This document shows positions 8,004-16,132 of a DNA stretch of 64,000 bases, in pieces; the first letter of the stretch is position 1, and the number at the start of each line of letters is the position of its first letter. The translations under genes were made by a program, and so were the position numbers. The stretch is from Tistlia sp040905785 (lineage in GTDB: Bacteria; Pseudomonadota; Alphaproteobacteria; Kiloniellales; DSM-21159). Under the pieces are notes generated by a model. That model was not told where the DNA came from. It made no database searches and worked only from the letters and a program-made list of their open reading frames with translations. The DNA lies in contig NZ_JBBDQW010000073.1 of assembly GCF_040905785.1 (NCBI RefSeq), forward strand, positions 1 through 64,000. Reading direction: 5' to 3'.

Positions 8004-9002
8004 ATGAAGGCCACAGCACACCTGACCGGTATCGCGCTCGCGGCGCTCTGTGCGACCGCCGCAGCAACAGGCGCGCCGGGCGCCCAGGCACAGACCACCT
8101 TCAAGTTCGGCCACGTCGGCGAGCCGGGCTCGCTCTTCGAGACCTCGGCCAAGGAGTTCGCCCGCTGCGCCAACGAGGCCTTCGGCGACAAGGCGGAGGT
8201 CCAGGTGTTCGGGTCCTCGCAGCTCGGCAACGACCAGGAGCTGCTTCAGAAGCTGAAGCTGGGCCAGGTCCAGTTCTCGCTGCCCTCCTCGGTCATGAGC
8301 TCGGTTTCCGACACCTTCGGCGTCTTCGAGATGCCCTACATCATCCAGAACCGCGACCACATCCGGCGGGTCAGCCAGCAGATGGGCGACGTCTTCCAGG
8401 AAGCGGCTGGCTCGAAGGGTTACCGCATCCTGGCGTTCTGGGAGAACGGCTTCCGCAACATCACCAACAACACCCGCCCGATCGTGAAGCCCGAGGACCT
8501 GGAGGGGCTGAAGCTGCGCACGCCCAAGGGCGCCTGGCGCGTCAAGATGTTCCAGGCCTACGGCGCAAACCCCAGCCCGATGGCCTTCTCGGAGGTCTTC
8601 ACGGCGCTTCAGACCGGCGTCATGGACGGCCAGGAGAACCCCCTGGCGCAGATCTGGTCGGCGAAGTTCCCGGAGGTGCAGAAGTACCTCTCGATGACCG
8701 GCCACGTTTACACGCCCGGCTACATCCTGACCACCCAGCAGCAGTACGACAGCTGGTCGGAGGAGCTGCGCGGCGCCATCGACGACTGCGCCGTCAGCAC
8801 CCAGGAGTTCGTCTACGAGACCGCCGCCCAGCTCGACCGCGACCTGGTCGGCAAGATCGAGGAGATGGGCACCGAGGTGAACGAGGCCGACAAGCAGGCC
8901 TTCATCGACGCCTCGACCTCGATCTACGACGAGTTCGCCGCCTCGGTCGAGGGCGGCGAGGAGCTCGTCGAGAAGATCCAGGCGCTCGCCCAGGGTTCCT
9001 GA
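8004..9002 (+). CDS. TRAP transporter periplasmic substrate-binding protein (DctP family)
   Basis: A 332-residue extracytoplasmic binding protein with a signal peptide (cleavage predicted after AQA near residue 30). It shows the DctP pattern: FKFGHVGEPGSLFE at the mature N-terminus, GSSQLGNDQELLQKLKLGQV, and the ligand-clamping region LRTPKGAWRVKMFQAYGANPSPMAF with the conserved Arg that binds carboxylates. GGGAGGA precedes the ATG. Together with the DctQ and DctM genes that follow it forms a complete TRAP system, driven by a sodium gradient in this family, for an organic acid. The stop codon lies inside a 17-bp tandem repeat. Confidence 0.93.
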   Translation: MKATAHLTGIALAALCATAAATGAPGAQAQTTFKFGHVGEPGSLFETSAKEFARCANEAFGDKAEVQVFGSSQLGNDQELLQKLKLGQVQFSLPSSVMSSVSDTFGVFEMPYIIQNRDHIRRVSQQMGDVFQEAAGSKGYRILAFWENGFRNITNNTRPIVKPEDLEGLKLRTPKGAWRVKMFQAYGANPSPMAFSEVFTALQTGVMDGQENPLAQIWSAKFPEVQKYLSMTGHVYTPGYILTTQQQYDSWSEELRGAIDDCAVSTQEFVYETAAQLDRDLVGKIEEMGTEVNEADKQAFIDASTSIYDEFAASVEGGEELVEKIQALAQGS

Positions 9003-9060
9003 ACCGACGGGGTTCCTGAACCGACGGGGCTCCTGAACCGACAGGGCTCCTGAACCGACA
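8993..9060 (+). repeat. Four tandem copies of a 17-bp repeat
   Basis: The core GGG[T/C]TCCTGAACCGAC occurs four times with a 17-bp period, from the last codons of the DctP gene into the gap before DctQ. Each copy contains TGA, and the first two contain the short inverted repeat GGTTC-CT-GAACC. Copies 1-2 and copies 3-4 differ by single bases. It probably arose by slippage from the end of the coding sequence. Confidence 0.9.
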
Positions 9061-9139
9061 GGGGCCGCGGCGGCCGCCGCGGCCTCTTCTTCCTTGAACG
9101 ACCGCTGACGGACCGGGCTCGGTCCGGGGGGAGCAGAGC

Positions 9140-9733
9140 TTGGGCAAGATCGGCCGGGTCCTCGGGGACCTGCTGTCCTGGGCGGTGATCGCGCTGATGA
9201 TCGCGCTGACCGTCGTCGTGGTCGTCGCCGTGATCTACCGCAAGGCCGGCGCCTCCCTGTCCTGGTACGACGAGATCGCCTCGATCCTGCTGGCCTGGAT
9301 CACCTACTACGGCTCGGCGCTCGCCGCGCTCAAGCGCAGCCATATCGGCGTCGACGACGTCCTGCGGCGGCTGCCCCTGGGCGCCCGCAAGGCGGCGGTG
9401 CTCGTCTCGGAGGTCCTGGTGGTCGGCTTCTTCCTGCTGCTCGCCTGGGCCGGCTGGAAGGTCCTCGTGGTGCTCGAGGGCATGTCCCTGATCAGCCTGA
9501 CCTGGGTGCCGGTGCAGCTGACCCAGTCGGTGATCCCGATCGGCGCCCTGCTGTTCATCCTGACCGAGCTGCTCAGCCTGCCCCAGTACTGGCGCGACGT
9601 GATGGCCGGGCGCTCGACCGAGCACGCCGCCCTGGCCCACGGCGCCGTGCCCCAGGGCCCCGTTCCCCAGGGCCCCGTTCCCCAGGGCGCCGTCCCCAAG
9701 GGCGCTGACGACGACCGCAAGGGAGAGCGCTGA
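9140..9733 (+). CDS. TRAP transporter small permease (DctQ family)
   Basis: A 197-residue protein with four predicted membrane helices, the size and topology of DctQ subunits. The family motif WYDEIASILLAWITYYGSA is present. The start is a TTG at 9140-9142 with GGGGGAG upstream; no better start is available before the first helix. The C-terminus carries an unusual tail in which V-P-[QK]-G is repeated four times, encoded by 15-bp repeats, then a charged end. It works with the DctM protein just downstream (3-bp gap). Confidence 0.9.
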   Translation: MGKIGRVLGDLLSWAVIALMIALTVVVVVAVIYRKAGASLSWYDEIASILLAWITYYGSALAALKRSHIGVDDVLRRLPLGARKAAVLVSEVLVVGFFLLLAWAGWKVLVVLEGMSLISLTWVPVQLTQSVIPIGALLFILTELLSLPQYWRDVMAGRSTEHAALAHGAVPQGPVPQGPVPQGAVPKGADDDRKGER

Positions 9734-9736
9734 GCC

Positions 9737-11017
9737 ATGGACCTGCTGGCGATCTTCCTGGCCCTGGTGGCGATGGTCCTGATCAACGTGCCGATCGCCA
9801 TCGCCCTGGCGCTCTCGGCGGTGCTCGGGCTGTTCCTCTCCGAAGGCTTCTCGAGCCTGGTGACCGTCGCGCTCGACATGTACGACGGCGCCAACAAGTT
9901 CTCGCTGATCGCGATCCCGATGTTCGTGCTCGCCGGCGCGATCATGAACGCGACCGGCATCACCCGGCGCCTGATCGCCTTCGTCACGGCACTGGTCGGC
10001 TTCGTGCGCGGCGGGCTGGCCATGGTCTCGATCGGGGTCTCGCTGTTCTTCGCCGAGATCTCGGGCTCGGCGGTCGCCGACGTCGCGGCGACCGGCTCGA
10101 TCCTAATCCCCGAGATGAAGAAGCGCGGCTACAGCGCGCCGCTGGCCGCCGCCGTCACCTCCTCCTCGGCCTCGCTGGCGATCATCATCCCGCCCTCGAT
10201 CCCGATGATCCTCTACGCCGTCTCCGCCGGCACCTCGGTCGAGCAGCTGTTCGTCGCGGGCGTCGTGCCCGGCCTGATCGGCGCCGCCGGGCTGATGGGC
10301 GTCGCCTGGTGGCTGGCGCGCCGCTACAACCTGCCGGTCGAGGAGGCCTTCCGGTTCTCCCGGCTGCGCCGGACGCTCTTCGACTCGCTGCCGGCCTTCA
10401 GCCTGCCGGTGATCATCCTGGGCGGCATCTTCGGCGGCCTCGTCACGGCCACCGAGGGCGCCGGGCTGGCCGTCGTCGTGGCGATCGGCGTCGGCGTCTG
10501 GTACCGCGAGATCGACTGGCCGCAGCTCAAGGAGGCGATGCTGGAGGGCGGCATCCAGACCGCCGTGGTCATGCTGCTGGTCGCCGCCTCGGTGCTGATG
10601 GGCGGCTTCCTGACGCGCGCGCAGATCCCCCAGGAGATCGCCGCCGCGATCCTGGAGCTGACCGGCAACAAGTACGCGATCCTGCTGATCCTCAACGTCT
10701 TCTTCCTGATCATCGGGTTCTTCCTGCACTCGGCCGCGGCGATCATCCTGGTCGTGCCGATCGTCGTGCCGCTGATCCAGCAGGCCGGCATCGACCCGAT
10801 CCACTTCGGCCTGGTCGTCACGCTCAACCTGGCGATCGGGCAGCAGACGCCGCCGGTCGCCAGCGTCCTGATCACCGCCTGCTCGATCGCCAAGGCGAAC
10901 ATCTGGGAGACCTCGAAGGTCAACCTGCCCTTCATCGCCGTGCTGCTCGTGGTATTGCTGCTCTGCACCTACGTGCCCGCGATCCCCCTGTTCCTGGTCG
11001 AACTCTTCTACAGATGA
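9737..11017 (+). CDS. TRAP transporter large permease (DctM family)
   Basis: A 426-residue DctM, the usual length, with about 12 membrane helices. Diagnostic segments include FFAEISGSAVADVAATGSIL, the SSSASLAIIIPPSIPMILYA loop and the QQTPPVASVL motif near the end. It forms the transport channel with the DctQ-type subunit. It begins 3 bp after that gene and ends 7 bp before the crotonase-fold gene, so the operon is tightly packed. Confidence 0.95.
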   Translation: MDLLAIFLALVAMVLINVPIAIALALSAVLGLFLSEGFSSLVTVALDMYDGANKFSLIAIPMFVLAGAIMNATGITRRLIAFVTALVGFVRGGLAMVSIGVSLFFAEISGSAVADVAATGSILIPEMKKRGYSAPLAAAVTSSSASLAIIIPPSIPMILYAVSAGTSVEQLFVAGVVPGLIGAAGLMGVAWWLARRYNLPVEEAFRFSRLRRTLFDSLPAFSLPVIILGGIFGGLVTATEGAGLAVVVAIGVGVWYREIDWPQLKEAMLEGGIQTAVVMLLVAASVLMGGFLTRAQIPQEIAAAILELTGNKYAILLILNVFFLIIGFFLHSAAAIILVVPIVVPLIQQAGIDPIHFGLVVTLNLAIGQQTPPVASVLITACSIAKANIWETSKVNLPFIAVLLVVLLLCTYVPAIPLFLVELFYR

Positions 11018-11024
11018 GCCGCCG

Positions 11025-11834
11025 ATGACCGACGACAGCGACACCAAGGACGAGCTGCTCTACGAGGTGCGCGGCAGCACCGGCTGGGTCACGCTCAACC
11101 GGCCCGAGGCGCGCAACGCCCTGACCTTCGGCATGTACCGACGGCTGGCCGAGCTCTGCGCCGGCCTGCCCGCCCCCGGCGAGGCGCCGGACGCGGTCCG
11201 GGTGCTGGTGATCGCCGGCGCCGGCGGCCGGGCCTTCGCCGCCGGCACCGACATGCGCCAGTTCCGCGCCTTCGAGACGCCGCGCGACGCGCTCGACTAC
11301 GAGCACAAGATCGACGAGGTGCTCGGCGCCGTCGAGGCCTGCCGCGTGCCCACCGTCGCGGCCCTGGCCGGCGCCTGCACCGGCGGCGGCGCCGGCATCG
11401 CCACGGCCTGCGACCTGCGGCTGGCGACCGCCGACCTGAAGTTCGGCTTCCCGATCGCGCGCACCCTGGGCAACACGCTCTCGATCGCCTCCCTGGCGCG
11501 GCTGTCGGCGCTGGCCGGCGCGGGGCGCGTCAAGGAGATGATCTTCACCGCCCGCCTGCTCGGCGCCGAGGAGGCGCTGGCCGCCGGCCTGGTCTCCGAG
11601 ATCCTGCCCGACCAGGTGGCGCTGATGGCGCGCGCCGAGGCCCTGGCCGAGCAGCTCGCCGGGTACGCCCCGATCACCCTGCGCACGACCAAGGAGGCGC
11701 TGCGCCGCCTGCGCGTCGAGGGCGCGACGGCGAAGGACGAGGACCTCATCGTCGAGGCCTACATGAGCGCCGACTTCAAGGAGGGCATCGAGGCCTTCCT
11801 GGGCAAGCGCAAGCCGCAATGGAAGGGCCGCTGA
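11025..11834 (+). CDS. Crotonase-fold (enoyl-CoA hydratase/isomerase) family protein lacking both catalytic glutamates
   Basis: A 269-residue member of the crotonase superfamily. The oxyanion-hole elements are present: FAAGTDMRQF (residues 71-80) and the GACTGGGAGIATACD segment (116-130). However, the two glutamates of enoyl-CoA hydratase are replaced: the Glu144 position is Gly124 and the Glu164 position (PE in hydratases) is Ile144. Hydration of enoyl-CoA is therefore unlikely. An isomerase, hydrolase or decarboxylase role on a CoA thioester is possible. It sits in the aminotransferase/TRAP operon and probably acts on the imported compound. Confidence 0.85.
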   Translation: MTDDSDTKDELLYEVRGSTGWVTLNRPEARNALTFGMYRRLAELCAGLPAPGEAPDAVRVLVIAGAGGRAFAAGTDMRQFRAFETPRDALDYEHKIDEVLGAVEACRVPTVAALAGACTGGGAGIATACDLRLATADLKFGFPIARTLGNTLSIASLARLSALAGAGRVKEMIFTARLLGAEEALAAGLVSEILPDQVALMARAEALAEQLAGYAPITLRTTKEALRRLRVEGATAKDEDLIVEAYMSADFKEGIEAFLGKRKPQWKGR

Positions 11835-11862
11835 GCGGGGCCCCGGAGGAGAGGACAGCGCC

Positions 11863-12300
11863 ATGACCGAAGCCCTGACCCTGGACGCGGCGCGCCGCAT
11901 CGTCGCCGCCGCCGCGCGCAAGGCCGGCGAGCTTGAGCTCAAGCCGCTGACCATCGCGGTGCTCGACGCCGGCGGCGCGATCCGGCTGCTGGAGCGCGCC
12001 GACGGCGCCAGCCCGATGCGCCCCGAGGTCGCCGTCGGCAAGGCCCACGGCGCCGTCGCCCTCGGCCTCGGCAGCCGGGCGCTGTTCAAGCGCGCCCAGG
12101 AGCAGCCCTACTTCATCCAGTCGATGAACGCGCTCGCCAAGGGCTCGCTGGTGCCGGTCCCGGGCGGCGTGCTGATCCGCGACGGCGCCGGCGGCGCGAT
12201 CCTGGGCGCCGTCGGAATCACCGGCGACAGCTCGGACAACGACGAGGCCTGCGCGGTCGCCGGCATCGAGGCCGTGGGCCTGACCGCCGATCCGGGCTGA
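11863..12300 (+). CDS. GlcG/HbpS-family (heme-binding-like) protein
   Basis: A 145-residue protein of the GlcG/HbpS/PduO C-terminal family (formerly DUF336). It shows LTIAVLDAGGAIRLLERADGA near the N-terminus and the family core GGVLIRDGAGGAILGAVGITG. Such proteins are often encoded in organic-acid or diol utilisation operons, and some bind heme or cobalamin. A strong GGAGGAGAGG lies upstream of the ATG. Last gene of the operon; it converges on the methyltransferase gene 36 bp away. The exact role is unknown. Confidence 0.88.
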   Translation: MTEALTLDAARRIVAAAARKAGELELKPLTIAVLDAGGAIRLLERADGASPMRPEVAVGKAHGAVALGLGSRALFKRAQEQPYFIQSMNALAKGSLVPVPGGVLIRDGAGGAILGAVGITGDSSDNDEACAVAGIEAVGLTADPG

Positions 12301-12336
12301 TCCCTCGGCCGGCCCGCGGCCTGGGTCGCCGGAGGC

Positions 12337-13578
12337 TCAGTCCAGGGCGTAGAACAGGGCTTTGAGGTAGGCGCTCTCGGGCAGTGCCGGGTGGACCGGG
12401 TGGTCGGGCGCGGCACCGGCGGCGCGCAGCTGGCGGGCGTCGCGGCCGGCGTCGAACAGGCCGCGCCGGCACTGCTCGGCGAAGGCCGCCGCCTCGACGT
12501 GATGCGAGCAGGAGCAGAGCGTCAGGTAGCCGCCGGGCGCGACCACGCCGGCGGCGAGGCGCGCCAGCTTGCGGTAGGCGCGCAGCGCCTGGGGCAGGTC
12601 CTTCTTGCTCTTGGCGAAGGCCGGCGGGTCGGCGATCACCAGATCGAAGAGCTGCCCCTTGCGCTCCAGGAACTCCAGCGAAGCGAAGGCGTCAGACTTG
12701 CGGAACTCGATGCGGCCCTCGACGCCGTTCAGCGCCGCCGCCTGCTGGGCCAGGCGCAGGGCCGGGGCCGAGCGGTCGACCGCGACCACCTCGGCGGCGC
12801 CGGCCCGCGCCGCCTGGATCGCGAAGCCGCCGGCGAAGCTGTAGAGGTCGAGCACGCGCGCGCCCTTGCCGTCCGCCCCCTCGACGCCCCGCAGCAGGGC
12901 CGCGGCGAACTGCCGGTTGTCGCGCTGGTCGTAGAACCAGCCGGTCTTCTGGCCCTCGCCGAGGTCGGCCAGGAAGCGCGCGCCGTGCTCGTGGATCTCG
13001 ACCGGCCCCTCGAGCCGCCCCTTGGCGGTGCGGCTGTAGCTCTCGACGCCCTCGAGCTGGCGCGCCGAGGAATCGTTGCGCAGCAGGATCACCCGCGGCG
13101 CCAGCAGCTCGTCGAGCGCGCCGAGCAGCAGGTCGAGGTGGGCGTCGATGCCTGCGACATTGACCTGCAGCACCAGATGGTCGCCGAAGCGGTCGATCAC
13201 CGTGCCCGGCAGGCCGTCGGCCTCGGCGTGGACCAGGCGATAGAAGGGTCCCTCGACCAGGCTCTCGCGGATCGCCAGGGCGCGCCGCAGCCGGTCGCGG
13301 AACCAGCCGCCGTCGAGCACCACCTCCGGATCGCGCGACAGGCGGCGCGCCGCGATCAACGGATGGCGGTTGTAGAGAAAGGCGCCGAGGCGCTCGCCGT
13401 TGGCCGTGGCGAAGCGCACGACGCTGCCCGGCGGCAAGGTCTTGGCCTCGCCCTCCATGACGATCTCGTTGGAATAGATCCAGGGGTGGCCGCCGCGCAC
13501 CCGCTTCTCGGCCTGGGGCTTGAGCCGCAGGGTCGGGCGTTCGGCCAGGGACGGACCGCCGGTTGCTTCTGATGTCAT
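12337..13578 (-). CDS. Class I rRNA large subunit methyltransferase (RlmI-like)
   Basis: A 413-residue SAM-dependent methyltransferase of the RlmI family (23S rRNA m5C1962 in E. coli). An N-terminal PUA domain begins LRLKPQAEKRVRGGHPWIYS. The Rossmann domain has VLDLYSFAGGFAIQAARAGA for SAM binding, then VVAVDRSAPALRLAQ and the catalytic-loop motif LVIADPPAFAKSKKD. The end LYLKALFY-type motif appears as SAYLKALFYALD. Single gene with its own start region; it converges with the TRAP operon. Assignment to RlmI rather than another member is by overall similarity. Confidence 0.9.
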   Translation of the reverse strand: MTSEATGGPSLAERPTLRLKPQAEKRVRGGHPWIYSNEIVMEGEAKTLPPGSVVRFATANGERLGAFLYNRHPLIAARRLSRDPEVVLDGGWFRDRLRRALAIRESLVEGPFYRLVHAEADGLPGTVIDRFGDHLVLQVNVAGIDAHLDLLLGALDELLAPRVILLRNDSSARQLEGVESYSRTAKGRLEGPVEIHEHGARFLADLGEGQKTGWFYDQRDNRQFAAALLRGVEGADGKGARVLDLYSFAGGFAIQAARAGAAEVVAVDRSAPALRLAQQAAALNGVEGRIEFRKSDAFASLEFLERKGQLFDLVIADPPAFAKSKKDLPQALRAYRKLARLAAGVVAPGGYLTLCSCSHHVEAAAFAEQCRRGLFDAGRDARQLRAAGAAPDHPVHPALPESAYLKALFYALD

Positions 13579-13625
13579 CGGGCGCGGAGCATAGTCGCTG
13601 CCGCGCGCCTGTCTACAGCCGGCTA

Positions 13626-13708
13626 GGCCAGGCGCCAGACGATTTGGCGGCCAGGCGCCAGGCGATCAGGCGGCGGGCAGGCGCCGGACGATCAGGCGGT
13701 GGGCCAGC
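13626..13708. repeat. Imperfect tandem repeat of about 23-26 bp at the 3' end of the exporter gene
   Basis: The motif GGCAGGCGCC-N-GACGATCAGGCGG is repeated about three times with small changes. The copy furthest inside the gene encodes the last residues of the MFS exporter (HRLIVRRLPAA), and the others extend past its stop codon at 13666. It looks like local slippage that moved or duplicated the stop region. Confidence 0.7.
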
Positions 13709-14859
13709 ACGGCGACCAGGCCGGCGCCCGCGATCGCCGCCATCATGACCAGCGGGCCGCCGTCCTGGAAGCGCCCGACCAGGGCGCCAAGCACCGCCGC
13801 GCCGGCCATCTGCAGGAAGCCCATCAGCCCCGAGGCGGCGCCGGCCATGCGCGGGAAGGGGTTGATCGCGCCGGCCGTGGCGTTGGGCAGGGCGAAGCCG
13901 CTGCCGAAGAAGAAGAGCGCCGCCGGCGCGACGACGCTGGCGACGGTGAAGACGCCGGCCAGGGCGAGCGCCAGCCCGGCCAGGCCGCCGGCCAGCTGGA
14001 AAACGTTGCCGAGCGCGATGGTGCGGTCGATGCCGAGGCGGGTCGTCACCCGTCCGCCGCCGAAGCTGCCCGACATGTAGCCGAGCACCGCCGCGCTGAA
14101 GCAGTAACCGTACTGGTCGGGCCGCAGGCCCAGGCCGTCGATCAGGGCGAAGGAGGAACCGGAGATGAAGGCGAAGAGGCCGCCGTAGCTGCCGGCGATG
14201 ACCAGCACGTAGCCGCGGAAACGCACCTCGCCCAGCAGGTGCCGGTAGTTCGAGGCCAGGCCGCGCGGCCGGATCGCCTGGAGGTCTGGGGCGAGATTGG
14301 TCTCGGGCAGCACCAGGACCACGCCGGCCAGGGCGACCAGGCCGAAGACGAGCAGCGCCAGGAAGGTCGCCTGCCAGCCGAAGTGGGTGGTCAGCCAGCC
14401 ACCGAGGATCGGCGCCAGGGCCGGCGCGACCGCCATGGCCATGGCCAGGAAGGACATCACCCGCGCCGCCTCCTGCGGCCGGTAGACGTCGCGCACGATG
14501 GCCCGTCCGATCACGGCGCCCGCGCAGGCGCCGAGCGCCTGCAGGAAGCGGGCGAGGATCAGCAGCTCCATACTGGGCGCGAAGGCGCAGGCTAGGCTCG
14601 CCGCCAGGTAGACCGCCAGGGCGCCGAACAGCACCGGCCGGCGGCCGAAGCGGTCGCTGAGCGGCCCGTGCGCCAGCATCGCCAGCGCGAAGCCGAGCAG
14701 GAACACCGAGAGCGTCAGCTGGGCGGCGCCGGAATCGGCGCCGAAGGCGCGCGCGATCGACGGCAGCGCCGGCAGGTAGAGGTCGGTCGAGGCGGGGCCG
14801 AAGGCGACCAGCAGGATCAGCAGGATCGTCACCGGCCGCGAGCGCGGAGCGAAGGCCAT
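13666..14859 (-). CDS. Bcr/CflA-type multidrug MFS exporter
   Basis: A 12-helix major facilitator of 397 residues, typical for the Bcr/CflA drug:proton antiporter group. The first helix ends STDLYLPALPSIA, a signature of the group, followed by GPLSDRFGRRPVLFG between helices 2 and 3 and GACAGAVIGRAIVRD in helix 4-5. I place the start at the ATG at 14857-14859 (MAFAPRSRPVTILL), which gives the normal length. The frame is open further upstream, but that extension is proline-rich and runs towards the divergent gene. The substrate cannot be predicted. Confidence 0.9.
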   Translation of the reverse strand: MAFAPRSRPVTILLILLVAFGPASTDLYLPALPSIARAFGADSGAAQLTLSVFLLGFALAMLAHGPLSDRFGRRPVLFGALAVYLAASLACAFAPSMELLILARFLQALGACAGAVIGRAIVRDVYRPQEAARVMSFLAMAMAVAPALAPILGGWLTTHFGWQATFLALLVFGLVALAGVVLVLPETNLAPDLQAIRPRGLASNYRHLLGEVRFRGYVLVIAGSYGGLFAFISGSSFALIDGLGLRPDQYGYCFSAAVLGYMSGSFGGGRVTTRLGIDRTIALGNVFQLAGGLAGLALALAGVFTVASVVAPAALFFFGSGFALPNATAGAINPFPRMAGAASGLMGFLQMAGAAVLGALVGRFQDGGPLVMMAAIAGAGLVAVLAHRLIVRRLPAA

Positions 14860-14977
14860 CGCCGGCTTATAGAGGATCGGCGGCGCGTCGCCAGTGGGTC
14901 GCGTCCACGGCGTTGCGGTCGGACTGGGAGGGGGCTGGGGGGTGGGCTGGCGCGGAGCCGCCGGCGACACCATACCT

Positions 14978-16027
14978 ATGGCCATGAGCGACTCCGCCGA
15001 GCTGCCCCCGGCCACGGACTTCGCGGCGATCCCGCCGCCGAACCTGCCCGTCGACGCCTCGCTGGCACGCCGGGCGGTGCGCGGCGGCATCGAGCGCTAC
15101 TGCGCCGAGCGGCGCGCCGCGATCGACCCCTTCGTTAAGCGCACCTTCGGGCTGCGCGGCGCCCTGGCGCTGCATCGCCACGCCTTCGGCTGGGACCTGC
15201 TGCGCGCGCCCGCGAACATGCTCCTGGCGATCCCGGTGCTGGCCGCGCGCAGCGGCGCCCACGCCGCGCGGCGCGGCGGCCTGGAGGGCCTGGCCGGGCG
15301 TCTGGAGCGCAATCCCAGCTTCCTGCGCACGGCCGTCGCCGGCGAGCTGGAGTGGCGCCTCTTCACCGAGTTCCTGGAGCTGCCCTATGCGCAGCACGGG
15401 CCCGACGGCGCGCCGCTGCGGAGCAGCGACAAGGATGCCCTGGCGCTGGCGATCCTCGCCGACGCCGACCTGGCGGCGGCACTCGAGGCGATGCTGAAGT
15501 CGATCGGCCGCAAGGCCGACGACCCCGCCTTCCGCGGCTGGCTGACCGACTCGCTGGAGACCTACGTCGACAGCCGCACCGCGGCGGCGGAGCTGACCAA
15601 CGCGCTGCTGTCGGCCGGCATCGGCGCGCTGGTCGCCAAGCAGTGGACGCCGGGCGCCCTGACCCTGGGGCCGGTGCTCGCCCACATGGTGGCGCAGCAG
15701 ATGGCGATCGCCAGCTTCCCCCTCGGCGCCTGGGCCGGCGGCCTGTGGTACGGCCTGTTCCCGGCGGCCGCGCCCTTTGTCGCCGGCGCCTCGGCGGTCG
15801 GCGGCGTACTGGTGCTCGGCGCCGCCGCGACAGCCTTCTCCGGCGTTGTCGCCGACCCCCTGCAGGCCCGGCTCGGCCTGCACCAGCGCCGCCTGCGCCG
15901 CTTCGTCGATGCCCTGGAGGGGCGCCTGACCGAGGAGCGCGGCGACTTCGCCCTGCGCGACCACTATCTCGCGCGCCTGTTCGACCTGCTCGACCTGATC
16001 GGCGCCGCGGCCAAGTTCGCCCGCTGA
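14978..16027 (+). CDS. Unknown protein with C-terminal membrane segments (possibly DUF6635 family)
   Basis: About 349 residues. The N-terminal half is soluble and Arg/Ala-rich with a conserved-looking stretch FVKRTFGLRGALALHRHAFG. The C-terminal part contains hydrophobic glycine/alanine-rich segments (SFPLGAWAGGLWYGLFPAAA and ASAVGGVLVLGAAATAF) that could be two membrane helices, then a charged helix. The sequence resembles what I recall as the DUF6635 family, but I cannot confirm that. The start is the ATG at 14978 or 14984; an upstream start at 14894 would add an unlikely Gly-rich leader. Divergent from the exporter gene. Confidence 0.7.
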   Translation: MAMSDSAELPPATDFAAIPPPNLPVDASLARRAVRGGIERYCAERRAAIDPFVKRTFGLRGALALHRHAFGWDLLRAPANMLLAIPVLAARSGAHAARRGGLEGLAGRLERNPSFLRTAVAGELEWRLFTEFLELPYAQHGPDGAPLRSSDKDALALAILADADLAAALEAMLKSIGRKADDPAFRGWLTDSLETYVDSRTAAAELTNALLSAGIGALVAKQWTPGALTLGPVLAHMVAQQMAIASFPLGAWAGGLWYGLFPAAAPFVAGASAVGGVLVLGAAATAFSGVVADPLQARLGLHQRRLRRFVDALEGRLTEERGDFALRDHYLARLFDLLDLIGAAAKFAR

Positions 16028-16132
16028 CCTCCCTTAACGGCCTGAAATCCCGACTCTTTCTTAACCTACGTTAGACGCTCGGCTCGCCGGCGTGGGATAC
16101 AAACCGGTTTTCGCCGCAACGGTGGGGACCGG

